Assembly (NCBI GenBank): GCA_946040935.1
Contig: CAMGCN010000042.1
Coordinates: 1 to 7,498, forward strand
Direction of reading: 5' to 3'
Source: an uncultured Clostridia bacterium
Lineage (GTDB): Bacteria; Bacillota; Clostridia; Oscillospirales; CAG-272
DNA length: 7,498 nt
Shown here: positions 1 through 6,420 of the stretch, one piece after another
How positions within the stretch are numbered: position 1 is the first letter of the stretch
Layout of the letters: every line of letters starts with the position of its first letter
Position numbers and translations under genes: made by a program
Notes under the pieces: generated by a model
The model's database searches: none
The model's input: the letters and a program-made list of their open reading frames with translations, nothing else
Told to the model about the DNA's origin: nothing

Positions 1-46
1 TACACCTAAGCCTTCGTCGGCAGCGTCAGATGTGTATAAGAGACAG
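1..46 (+). other. Illumina/Nextera adapter remnant (not biological)
   Basis: Bases 14-46 match the Nextera read-1 adapter: the 14-base TCGTCGGCAGCGTC at 14-27 followed by the 19-base mosaic end AGATGTGTATAAGAGACAG at 28-46. Bases 6-13 (CTAAGCCT) sit exactly where the i5 index lies and match, as I recall it, the S508/N508 index. Bases 1-5 (TACAC) are the end of the P5 oligo. The contig was therefore extended into untrimmed adapter, and its real left end is base 47. Translating the mosaic end gives the familiar contaminant peptide MCIRDR. Confidence 0.98.
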
Positions 47-195
47 AGCGCCGCCTTTGCTATCCTTTTTTCCCTTTCAAGCTCTGTCAGCTTCTTATCA
101 TAAGCTTCCCGAGCCGTCCTCGCGGCGCGGTCGTTCGCTTCGCCGAGAACCGTTTCGGAAAACGCCTGCAATTTTTCATTATCTCTTAAAGGCAT
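47..195 (-). CDS. atpE: V-type ATP synthase subunit E, N-terminal fragment (peripheral stalk)
   Basis: Only the first 49 codons are present; the gene is cut by the adapter junction at 47. The peptide begins MPLRDNEKLQAFSE and continues through AREAYDKKLTELERE. It is a highly charged, Ala/Glu/Lys/Arg-rich stretch with heptad-like spacing, as expected for the long N-terminal helix of subunit E, which pairs with subunit H/G to form the peripheral stalk holding the catalytic head still. The start is the ATG at 195-193, preceded by a GGGAG ribosome site and lying 13 nt after the subunit F stop. The call rests on helical character plus position after subunit F in a V-ATPase operon, because the conserved C-terminal globular domain is missing. 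The next genes leftward should be A, B and D. Confidence 0.72.
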
Positions 196-208
196 GTCTT
201 TTCTCCCG

Positions 209-517
209 TCAGAATTTTAATCCTATACCGCTCTTTATAAACTCGCTCATAGAATCCGACTTGCTTTGTGAGCCGTGCCTGTCGGGTATGCGCGTCACTA
301 TCGGCCTTGTATGAGAGGCCATATAATTGTCGATTTTCTCTGCGGCAAAAGAATACGCCTTTTCCGTCACGGCAATTATGGCGATATCTGCGTCATTTGC
401 CGCGGCGTAGAAGGCGGTCATTACCGCCTCGCCCGTGTGGGCGACCGTTCCGTCAACGCCGGCCATACGAAGTCCCTCGTAAGTCTCGGCGTTGTCGGAT
501 ATTAAATACATTTTCAT
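209..517 (-). CDS. atpF: V-type ATP synthase subunit F (central stalk)
   Basis: This 102-residue protein matches the usual size of subunit F, a small Rossmann-like protein of the central rotor stalk that binds subunit D and modulates ATPase activity. The N-terminus MKMYLISDNAETYEGLRMAGVDG is the family signature (first beta strand, then helix). It is followed by the strand DADIAIIAVTEKA at about residues 43-55 and the conserved loop IPDRHGS at about 77-83. The start is the ATG at 517-515, only 2 nt after the subunit K stop (TAA at 522-520). No strong ribosome site is visible, so translation is probably coupled to subunit K. The ATG at codon 3 is an alternative start and would hardly change the protein. 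Confidence 0.95.
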   Translation of the reverse strand: MKMYLISDNAETYEGLRMAGVDGTVAHTGEAVMTAFYAAANDADIAIIAVTEKAYSFAAEKIDNYMASHTRPIVTRIPDRHGSQSKSDSMSEFIKSGIGLKF

Positions 518-519
518 AA

Positions 520-948
520 TTAAAGCTTTGAAAGAATCTGTATTGAAATAAGCATTCCGTAAAGAGCAACGCCCTCTGCAAGCGCAACGAAAATAAGCGC
601 TTTACCGAACACATCGGGGTTTTCGGAAAGTGCCCCGATAGCTGCAGAAGCAGAAGATGAAACCGCAATACCTGCGGCAATGCAGGAAACGCTGGTGGTA
701 AGAGCCGCCGCAAGAAGTCCCAAACCGTATCCGCTCGACGCTTCACGCACAACCTCCGTTGTCTCTGCGGCCTCATCGGCGGCGTTTGAAACAACGCCGA
801 AAGCGAGCATTCCTACACAAAGTGAGAACACTGAAATAATGTTAAGCACAAGTGCGAGCTTTTTATTCTTGATTTTTCCGGTACCTGCCAAAACGAGGGG
901 TAACATTGCGAGCGCAAAAAGCGCAACAGCTGTGATAATTGTAGTCAT
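520..948 (-). CDS. atpK: V-type ATP synthase subunit K (c-ring rotor subunit), atypical N-terminal half
   Basis: A 142-residue membrane protein forming the rotor ring that carries the coupling ion. Four hydrophobic helices can be seen, at about residues 3-22, 31-55, 74-98 and 114-139. Only the last two form a typical c-type hairpin: a Gly/Ala/Ser-rich helix with a GLGLLAAALTT start, a polar loop SENPDVFGKA, then IFVALAEGVALYG carrying the ion-binding carboxylate Glu125. The first two helices lack the Gly-rich pattern and any membrane acidic residue, and are joined to the hairpin by an acidic linker (about 56-72, ADEAAETTE). I see no Gln in the first hairpin helix and Gly, not Ser/Thr, after Glu125, which leans towards proton rather than sodium coupling. 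A good AGGAG site (963-959) precedes the ATG by 10 nt. The gene follows atpI by 31 nt. Confidence 0.93.
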   Translation of the reverse strand: MTTIITAVALFALAMLPLVLAGTGKIKNKKLALVLNIISVFSLCVGMLAFGVVSNAADEAAETTEVVREASSGYGLGLLAAALTTSVSCIAAGIAVSSSASAAIGALSENPDVFGKALIFVALAEGVALYGMLISIQILSKL

Positions 949-979
949 TTTTTAATCTCTCCTGTATATTAAATAAATT

Positions 980-2866
980 TTAGTCGGTTATAAATTCTCT
1001 TCCGCGTCCGTCGTAAAATCTGCCGAATATCTCGTAGAATTCAAGGCGGAGCGCCTGAATACATACTATCATACCCTCAAAACCGATGACAAACAGATTT
1101 CCTATCACGACTATAACCGGATTTTGCCCCGAAGTCGTTTCGGAAAGCAGGAAAATCACGCTCATCATACCCACATGGTTCAGGGCAAAAGCGCCGAGAC
1201 GTATATATGAAATAGTGTTTGTAACAAAAGACAATATCGTTTCAAAGAGGTCGAAGAAGCTCTCAAGAAGGTAGTCAATCCATGTCGTGGGAACGAGCTT
1301 CTTTCTGCGTTTAATGAGCGCGCCGAGAGGTACTCTCATCATAATAAGCGCAAGGCAGACGATAATCACCGCGACGAGTATCATAACGGGAATGCCGACC
1401 GAAACAAAGTTCAGGACGCCGAGCACCAATAACAAGACCGCCCAATAGAAGACAAGCGACGCTACGCTGTTGTTTGAAAACAGCGCTTTTGCAAGGTCCT
1501 TTTGCCGTATGCCGTTCAATATGTTCATGAATATCGAAACGCTTATCATCACGACGCCCACAAAAACTGCGGCAAACAAGGTGATATTAATATTCGGTCC
1601 TTCATTTACCTTGAATCCGAAAGGCAAAATGTCCTCATACCCGAACACCGAGCCGTAGACAAATCCGAATGCCACGGACATTATGCCCACCCGTGTGAGT
1701 ATTCTTCCGATAAACATCTTCTTGGCAAACCACAGAACCATACCTGCGAGGATTATAACGGCGCCCTGTCCGACATCGCCGAACATTATACCGAAAAACA
1801 GCATATATGAAAGCGCGACGAGAGGAGTCGGGTCAAGCTCGTTATATGAAGGCATACCGTACATTCGCACATATTCCTCAAAAGGCCTGAAAAACCACGG
1901 GTTTTTGAGCTTTGTCGGAGGAAGAACGGGTTGCTCGGGATCGGGCTCTTCGACGCTTACCGTAACACCGGGTACCGCACAAAGGTCCTTTGCCACTTTC
2001 TCGGACTTTTTCTTTTCCGCATATCCGCACAGGATAAATCCGTCGGGAGTAAGCAGTGCCGTCCTCTTTACCTTAAAGCTCCGCTCATAAGCACAAAGCG
2101 CTGTATACCATCCGTTTAGCTCATCCCTTATGTCGTCGCTGTATTTTTTCTTTTCGGCTAATGCCTCTTCATACTCTTTTTTAGAGTTTGAAAGGTCTTC
2201 GCTTATCTTTTCAAATGCCTCGGCGGGAGTACCCTGCGCTCTGTTTGATATCTCAATACGCTCAAAGTGCATTGTTTTGAAAAGCGCGTCGACCATAGGC
2301 GCATGAGATGTCGGAACAATATACATTCCGAAAACCTCCTGCTTGTCGCTCGACGAAACGAAAAAGAAATAATTGTCCTTTTCTGCCGAATACTTGTCCA
2401 GCGCCATATAGTTTTCATACGGCATACGGCCGAAACGAAATCTGAAGTACTCAAGAGAGAACATGGCGTCGAGCGGTATGTTTGCGCCGATCATGTGATT
2501 TAACTGTTCGAGGATTTTTTCATCGTCTTTGATTCTTCCCTCAAGGTCGGAACACTTTTTCTCGAGAACCGAGCATCTTTCTCTCTCCTCTTGGATTTTC
2601 GGCGCGAGATCCTCATATTCTCCCGTGGGTGCAACGCCCTTCCCGTCGAGGGGCACCTGCACGCTCTCTGCAAGAGCCGTCAGCGAGGCGAGAGCCGAAG
2701 CGTAAGGATCAGTCTCGTTTACCGTGACGCACCCTGCAGTCGTTCTGACCACGTCGGCGGCGTTCTCTGCCGCAAAGTCGGCGTTTTCCGCCGCCTTTTT
2801 AACCACCGCGTCAAGCAAATTTCGGGGTCCTTTTATTTTTATCAAATTTAGTTTTACTACCGACAT
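980..2866 (-). CDS. atpI: V-type ATP synthase subunit I (membrane stator, a-subunit)
   Basis: A 628-residue protein of normal length for the family. It has a soluble N-terminal half (about 1-330) with a coiled-coil stretch near 90-125 (IQEERERCSVLEKKCSDLEG) and another near 220-255. A membrane half with seven or more helices follows. The junction holds the hallmark FRPFEEYVRMYGMPSYNELDPT (DPT at 345-347), followed by MLFFGIMFGDVGQG and FGFVYGSVFG. Arg556, in SYIRLGAFALNH, is the predicted essential stator arginine that faces the carboxylate of the rotor ring. The C-terminus IQALRLEFYEIFGRFYDGRG is also typical. It provides the ion half-channels and anchors the peripheral stalks. The start is the ATG at 2866-2864, inside the end of atpC (10 nt overlap), with GGAG 8 nt upstream; translation is likely coupled. 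Confidence 0.98.
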   Translation of the reverse strand: MSVVKLNLIKIKGPRNLLDAVVKKAAENADFAAENAADVVRTTAGCVTVNETDPYASALASLTALAESVQVPLDGKGVAPTGEYEDLAPKIQEERERCSVLEKKCSDLEGRIKDDEKILEQLNHMIGANIPLDAMFSLEYFRFRFGRMPYENYMALDKYSAEKDNYFFFVSSSDKQEVFGMYIVPTSHAPMVDALFKTMHFERIEISNRAQGTPAEAFEKISEDLSNSKKEYEEALAEKKKYSDDIRDELNGWYTALCAYERSFKVKRTALLTPDGFILCGYAEKKKSEKVAKDLCAVPGVTVSVEEPDPEQPVLPPTKLKNPWFFRPFEEYVRMYGMPSYNELDPTPLVALSYMLFFGIMFGDVGQGAVIILAGMVLWFAKKMFIGRILTRVGIMSVAFGFVYGSVFGYEDILPFGFKVNEGPNINITLFAAVFVGVVMISVSIFMNILNGIRQKDLAKALFSNNSVASLVFYWAVLLLVLGVLNFVSVGIPVMILVAVIIVCLALIMMRVPLGALIKRRKKLVPTTWIDYLLESFFDLFETILSFVTNTISYIRLGAFALNHVGMMSVIFLLSETTSGQNPVIVVIGNLFVIGFEGMIVCIQALRLEFYEIFGRFYDGRGREFITD

Positions 2867-3777
2867 ATAACTTTCTCCATTATAGCGTCCGGTGAGACGC
2901 CGTATCTTATTCCTTCGGTAATGTGTATTATATTACGGCTTTCCGTCTCCGCCGTCATTAAGAGAGCAACCGCCGTCGACATATCCTTTTGCCCCCTGTG
3001 AAGAATACGGACGCATTCGTCGTATATTCCGTTTTCATTACGGCTTCGGCGGTTATTTTTCCCGTCAGGCTCGCAAACCAAACCTACCGCCAACGCCTGT
3101 TCTTCGGAAAAGCCGTACTTTTCCATTCTTTTTCTCACCTCATCCTTTTTTTCATCCGAGCGTTTCCGATAGAGCTCTCGGACCGCCTCCCGGCTTTTTG
3201 TATCAAGGTCTTCGGTATATTCCCCGTACAACCTCTCGTAATACTCTCCGTACCACAAAGCCTCAAGAGCTGATATATTCGGATTTTCCTTTGAAAGCTC
3301 GGCTATAGCCGCCGAGTGATAGGGAGTACCCGAGAGAGCGGATATAACGCCGTCGTAGCTTCCCTCGGCAGTGATTCTCGTGAAATCGAGACGCGAGTAC
3401 TTTCTTATATAATCGGGAACGGCAGTAAAAACACCTCCGTCGTGAGAGGAAAGAAAATACAGCGCGCGGACGAGATATTTAATCTCGTACTCCTCGGCTA
3501 TCCTACGCAGAAACCTCGCCTGTTTTCCTTTTGCAAAAGCGGAAAGGCGAACGATAAAGTCAAAATATCTGTATGATGCGGCATATTCGATATACGAACG
3601 GTTTACCGCCTTGATATCAATACCCGAAAACGCGTCTGAATACCCATGCTGTCCCGACAGCCTCTCGCAAAGCGAGACCAAGCTCGGACTTGACGCAAGG
3701 TGTGCATAGTCGCCCCTCTTCAGCATCATACCGTATGCGGCACGGCACTTGGCGCAAAGAGCCTCATAGTCAAACAT
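2857..3777 (-). CDS. atpC: V-type ATP synthase subunit C (rotor-to-ring adaptor, d-like)
   Basis: A 306-residue soluble, mainly helical protein, somewhat shorter than the roughly 330 residues usual for the family. Subunit C sits on the rotor ring like a funnel and links it to the D/F central stalk. Visible family-like segments are the helical N-terminus YEALCAKCRAAYG, the EEYEIKYLVRALYFL motif near residues 94-108, and the C-terminal TAETESRNIIHITEGIRYG followed by a PDAIMEK helix. The middle-to-late region (about 195-245) is divergent and ends in a basic, polar insert (DGKNNRRSRNENG). I checked for a frameshift near the run of seven A's there: the other two frames stop within a few codons, so the frame given is intact. 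The start overlaps the end of the H subunit gene by 8 nt, and its stop overlaps atpI by 10 nt. Confidence 0.87.
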   Translation of the reverse strand: MFDYEALCAKCRAAYGMMLKRGDYAHLASSPSLVSLCERLSGQHGYSDAFSGIDIKAVNRSYIEYAASYRYFDFIVRLSAFAKGKQARFLRRIAEEYEIKYLVRALYFLSSHDGGVFTAVPDYIRKYSRLDFTRITAEGSYDGVISALSGTPYHSAAIAELSKENPNISALEALWYGEYYERLYGEYTEDLDTKSREAVRELYRKRSDEKKDEVRKRMEKYGFSEEQALAVGLVCEPDGKNNRRSRNENGIYDECVRILHRGQKDMSTAVALLMTAETESRNIIHITEGIRYGVSPDAIMEKVICR

Positions 3778-4084
3778 CTTTCGTCACTTTCTCAAAGAGC
3801 TTTTCAGCCCAGTTTTCACCATGCTTTGAGTATGCGGCAAGAAGCAGCTCGCTCGCATCCCGGGTTCTCGAAGACACCGCGTCGCAGTTTCTTTTGAGCG
3901 TTTCCTCAACGCGTGTCTTCTCTTCTTTGAGCATACCCTCGAGCTTACCCTCAAGCTCGCTTATATATTCGTCAAGCTCTCTTTTGATAATCTCGGGCAG
4001 TTCAGCGCTCTCTTCTTCAGCCTGAGAGACAATATCCTTTGCCTTATTCTCTATATCTATAATTCTTTTGATTATATTTTCCAT
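3770..4084 (-). CDS. V-type ATP synthase subunit H/G (peripheral stalk coiled coil)
   Basis: A 104-residue, almost wholly helical, strongly charged protein: [19 protein letters not shown], then Glu/Lys/Leu heptads through about residue 65, then a short C-terminal helix. Size and pattern fit the H (archaeal AhaH) / G (eukaryotic) / NtpF (Enterococcus) subunit, the partner of subunit E in the peripheral stalk. It is the first ATPase gene in the operon, as is common for this subunit. Its ATG shares one base with the stop codon of the PFL-family gene (TGATG at 4086-4082), and no good ribosome site precedes it, so it is probably translated by reinitiation after that gene. Sequence identity in this family is low, so the assignment rests on size, coiled coil and context. 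Confidence 0.85.
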   Translation of the reverse strand: MENIIKRIIDIENKAKDIVSQAEEESAELPEIIKRELDEYISELEGKLEGMLKEEKTRVEETLKRNCDAVSSRTRDASELLLAAYSKHGENWAEKLFEKVTKDV

Positions 4085-5448
4085 CAGTTCTTAAGTGAAT
4101 GTATGGGCGCAGGGATTCTGCCGCCTCGCATAATAAATTTTTCAGGGCTTAAGGGCTTTATGTCCATTATCGGCGCGTAACCTAAAAGTCCGCCGAAGTT
4201 GACCGTGTCCCCTGCCTTCTTACCGTAAGCCGGAATTACGCGGACTGCCGTTGTTTTGGTATTTGCAACTCCTATGGATATTTCATCTGCTATGATTCCG
4301 CATATAACCGCCTCGGGCGTGTCGCCGGGAATAGCTATCATATCAAGGCCTACCGAACATACAGCCGTCATAGCCTCTAACTTTTCTATCGAGAGAGAGC
4401 CTGCCTTCACCGCGTCTATCATGCCTGCGTCTTCCGAAACGGGGATGAAAGCACCCGAGAGTCCGCCCACGCTGCCTGCCGCCATAACTCCGCCTTTTTT
4501 GACTGCGTCGTTCAGCATGGCAAGGCATGCGGTAGTGCCGTGAGCGCCCGTCTGTTCAAGTCCCATTTCCTCAAGTATGTGCGCCACCGAGTCGCCCACC
4601 GCCGGTGTAGGCGCGAGCGAAAGGTCGATTATACCCGGGTTTACCCCGAGTCGGGAAGACGCCTCGCGCATTACGAGCTGGCCCATTCGGGTAATCTTGA
4701 ACGCCGTTTTCTTTATTATCTCGGAAAGCTCGGAAAGCGAGCAGTCGCCTGCACGCTCTATCGCCGACGAAACGACGCCCGGGCCTGAAACGCCGACATT
4801 TATTACGCATTCGTCCTCTCCTATACCGTGGAAAGCGCCTGCCATGAACGGGTTGTCCTCAGGCACGTTCGCAAACACGACAAATTTGGCACATCCTATC
4901 GAGTCCTGATCCTTTGTAAGCCGCGCGAGCTCCTTGACCGTTCTTCCCGTAAGCTGTATGGCGTCCATGTTTATGCCCGCCTTGGTAGAGGCGACATTTA
5001 CGCTTGAGCACACCCTCTCTGTTTCGGAAAGAGCAACGGGTATGGAATTTATCAGTCTGCGTGCGCCGAGAGTCATTCCCTTTTGCACAAGAGCTCCGTA
5101 ACCGCCTATAAAGTTTATGCCAAGCTCTTTCGCCGCCTTGTCAAGCGCCTTTGCCGCTTTTATATACCCCTCTTCGCTCATGCTTCCGCCGACGAGAGAA
5201 ACAGGCGTGACCGATACCCTCTTGTTTACAATCGGAATACCGTACTGTTTTTCTATATCCTCTCCGACCTTGACAAGATTCTTCGCCTTGCTTGTGATTT
5301 TATCGTAAATCTTTTCGGCAAAGCGGTTTTCATCCTCACTTACGCAGTCGAAAAGGGAAATACCCATGGTAATAGTTCTGATATCGAGGTTCTCCTCGGT
5401 CAGCATATTGACCGTTTCAAGAACATCGGACATATTTAGCATAGACAT
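4084..5448 (-). CDS. PFL family protein (UPF0210/DUF711)
   Basis: A 454-residue soluble protein of full family length. Recognisable conserved blocks are the N-terminal [30 protein letters not shown] near residue 113, [10 protein letters not shown] and GVSGPGVV near 204-227, the Gly-rich [20 protein letters not shown] near 322, and the near-invariant C-terminus [15 protein letters not shown]. The family has a pyruvate formate-lyase-like barrel fold (hence the name), but no reaction has been assigned. I see no glycyl-radical motif (RVxGY) near its C-terminus, so it should not be called a formate lyase. It normally sits beside an ACT-domain UPF0237 gene, as here, where the ACT stop lies 9 nt upstream. 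The ribosome site GAGGT (5459-5455) overlaps that stop and is 6 nt before the ATG, which supports the first Met over those at codons 3 and 6. Its stop overlaps the ATPase H gene. Confidence 0.96.
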   Translation of the reverse strand: MSMLNMSDVLETVNMLTEENLDIRTITMGISLFDCVSEDENRFAEKIYDKITSKAKNLVKVGEDIEKQYGIPIVNKRVSVTPVSLVGGSMSEEGYIKAAKALDKAAKELGINFIGGYGALVQKGMTLGARRLINSIPVALSETERVCSSVNVASTKAGINMDAIQLTGRTVKELARLTKDQDSIGCAKFVVFANVPEDNPFMAGAFHGIGEDECVINVGVSGPGVVSSAIERAGDCSLSELSEIIKKTAFKITRMGQLVMREASSRLGVNPGIIDLSLAPTPAVGDSVAHILEEMGLEQTGAHGTTACLAMLNDAVKKGGVMAAGSVGGLSGAFIPVSEDAGMIDAVKAGSLSIEKLEAMTAVCSVGLDMIAIPGDTPEAVICGIIADEISIGVANTKTTAVRVIPAYGKKAGDTVNFGGLLGYAPIMDIKPLSPEKFIMRGGRIPAPIHSLKN

Positions 5449-5457
5449 GTGACAACC

Positions 5458-5727
5458 TCATATTCTGTGCATAGAGTTAAAAATATCCTCATGCATCGCC
5501 TTTATTTCAAGTCCGTTTTTGTTTCCGAGACTCTCGAGTCTGTCAACAAATTCGCTGAATGAAACGCTCATATCATCTATATCGACGAGCATTATCATGG
5601 CAAAATACTCGCGCAGTACGCTCTGCGTTATATCGCTGATATTTGCACCGCATTCATAGCATTCCTTCGACACCTTGGCTATTATGCCCTTGCCGTCATG
5701 TCCTATTACTGTTACAACCGCTCTCAT
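5458..5727 (-). CDS. ACT domain-containing protein (UPF0237)
   Basis: An 89-residue protein consisting of a single ACT domain. It shows the beta-alpha-beta-beta-alpha-beta pattern: strand MRAVVTVIGHDGKGI, helix IAKVSKECYECG, strand ANISDITQSVL, strand FAMIMLVDID, helix FSEFVDRLESLG, strand GLEIKAMHEDIF. The end HEDIFNSMHRI is the standard UPF0237 C-terminus. ACT domains bind amino acids or other small ligands and often act as regulatory modules; the ligand of this family is unknown. The conserved partnership with the downstream PFL gene suggests that the two work together, perhaps as sensor and effector (inference). It is the first gene of the minus-strand transcript. Its ATG follows an AGAAAGG ribosome site by 11 nt, slightly long, but no better start exists and MRAVVTVIG is the family N-terminus. 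Confidence 0.95.
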   Translation of the reverse strand: MRAVVTVIGHDGKGIIAKVSKECYECGANISDITQSVLREYFAMIMLVDIDDMSVSFSEFVDRLESLGNKNGLEIKAMHEDIFNSMHRI

Positions 5728-5761
5728 TAAAACATATACCTTTCTTTTGTAAATCTAAATA

Positions 5762-5790
5762 ATTATACTCCTTTCTTAATAAAAATTCAA
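5762..5790 (-). promoter_or_regulatory. Sigma-A-type promoter for the ACT-PFL-V-ATPase operon
   Basis: Read on the minus strand, TTGAAT (5790-5785), a 17-nt spacer and a perfect TATAAT (5767-5762) lie upstream of the ACT gene. Transcription would start near 5755, giving a leader of about 28 nt that contains the ribosome site at 5745-5739. No other promoter of similar quality was noticed further down the operon, so it probably serves the ATPase genes too. Confidence 0.82.
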
Positions 5791-5830
5791 TATTATACTT
5801 CTAATTTCGGCGCATTAATTGAATTTTTAT
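5779..5830. repeat. 13-bp inverted repeat spanning both divergent -35 boxes (possible operator)
   Basis: The left arm ATAAAAATTCAAT (5779-5791) is the exact reverse complement of the right arm ATTGAATTTTTAT (5818-5830), with 26 bp between them. Each arm contains the -35 hexamer of one divergent promoter and part of its spacer. Both elements lie upstream of the predicted transcription starts, so any role would be at the DNA level (protein binding) rather than as an RNA hairpin. Confidence 0.75.
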
Positions 5831-5847
5831 ATTTTTTGTGATATACT
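5819..5847 (+). promoter_or_regulatory. Sigma-A-type extended -10 promoter for the lipoprotein-alr operon
   Basis: TTGAAT (5819-5824), a 17-nt spacer and TATACT (5842-5847) precede the lipoprotein gene. The -10 box is preceded by TGA (5839-5841), giving an extended -10 (TGnTATACT). The start of transcription would be near 5854, leaving a leader of about 45 nt. Spacing and -35 sequence are identical to those of the opposite promoter. Confidence 0.8.
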
Positions 5848-5888
5848 CTTCGTGTAATATGTCATGAAACTTACTCATATTATAGTAT

Positions 5889-5895
5889 GGGTGAT
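5889..5895 (+). promoter_or_regulatory. Ribosome binding site fixing the lipoprotein start
   Basis: GGGTGAT matches the GGTGAT end of the consensus ribosome site and ends 3 nt before the ATG at 5899. The earlier in-frame ATG at 5887 overlaps this site and has no ribosome site of its own, so 5899 is the likely start. The resulting N-terminus (MKRF...) is also a better signal peptide. Confidence 0.75.
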
Positions 5896-5898
5896 ATC

Positions 5899-6408
5899 AT
5901 GAAAAGATTTATACTTATACTTTTTTCCGCGCTTGTCATGCTCTCTTCCTGCGGCAAAACACAGAATGTGAGCTTTTGCGACTATCAGAAATATCCGATG
6001 ACGGTAGACGCAAAAGTCACAGGAGAGGCGGGAGAAGCCAAAGTCACTATGCACATTGTCTCTGAAAATGACATATGCGTAAGCTACACCGAGCCGAAGA
6101 TACTTCAGGGCGTAAGCTATACAAAGGAAAACGACAGAACTTACATGTCCTTCGGCGACTCGCAAATAGACATAGAAAGCGGTGAGCTCTGCCTCGGATC
6201 TCTTTCGATAGCAAAGTTTTTTTGCCTTGATCCGACGCGTTTTTCCTCTTCGCCTGCACGCGAGAGTGACGGAATGTGGAAGATAGAGTATAGCGGAGAC
6301 GACGTGACATGCGTTGTAAAATACGGAGAGAACGGACCCGTCGAAATAAGCGGAACTGCAGACGGCTTTTCGGCGACAGTAAATGAAATAGAAATAAAAT
6401 ACGAATAA
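5899..6408 (+). CDS. Putative lipoprotein of unknown function, possibly LolA/GerS-like
   Basis: A 169-residue precursor with a lipoprotein signal peptide: Lys-Arg at residues 2-3, a hydrophobic core FILILFSALVML, and the lipobox LSSC with the lipidated cysteine at 18. The mature part (about 152 residues) is rich in alternating polar/hydrophobic beta-strand patterns (TVDAKVTGEAGEAKVTMHIV, DICVSYTEPKILQGVSY, KIEYSGDDVTCVVKYG). That, with the xxEPxxLxGxxY pattern, resembles small LolA/LppX-type lipoproteins of Clostridia, but I cannot assign a family firmly. It should be anchored to the outer face of the membrane. The gene is first in a two-gene unit with alr (12 nt gap). C. difficile gerS, a germination lipoprotein, is likewise in an operon with an alanine racemase gene, so a GerS-like role is a hypothesis from context only. 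An alternative start at 5887 would add 4 residues. Confidence 0.85.
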   Translation: MKRFILILFSALVMLSSCGKTQNVSFCDYQKYPMTVDAKVTGEAGEAKVTMHIVSENDICVSYTEPKILQGVSYTKENDRTYMSFGDSQIDIESGELCLGSLSIAKFFCLDPTRFSSSPARESDGMWKIEYSGDDVTCVVKYGENGPVEISGTADGFSATVNEIEIKYE

Positions 6409-6420
6409 ACAGAAGTTAAA

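Noticed and set aside
30..314. Plus-strand open frame of 94 codons beginning MCIRDR
   Set aside because: It begins inside the Nextera mosaic end, which is a known artefact, and runs antisense to the subunit E and F genes.
1683..2090. Plus-strand open frame of 135 codons opposite atpI
   Set aside because: It is antisense to clearly conserved subunit I coding sequence, has no family features, and is Ser/Arg-rich as antisense shadows tend to be.
3000..3200. Possible frameshift in subunit C at the run of seven A's
   Set aside because: Both other frames reach stop codons within a few codons after the run, and the given frame continues into the conserved C-terminal ESRNIIHITEGI segment.
4084..5448. 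Reading the PFL-family protein as a pyruvate formate-lyase
   Set aside because: There is no glycyl-radical motif near the C-terminus and no adjacent activase. The name refers to fold similarity only.
5792..5797. Second minus-strand TATAAT as a tandem promoter for the ACT gene
   Set aside because: The sequence 17 bases upstream of it (AATTAA at 5820-5815 on that strand) is a poor -35 box, while the promoter 30 bp downstream is complete.
5779..5837. Inverted repeat followed by a T-run read as a bidirectional terminator
   Set aside because: No gene ends here: both flanking genes point away. The stem is pure AT-rich with a 26-nt loop, and it lies upstream of both predicted transcription starts.
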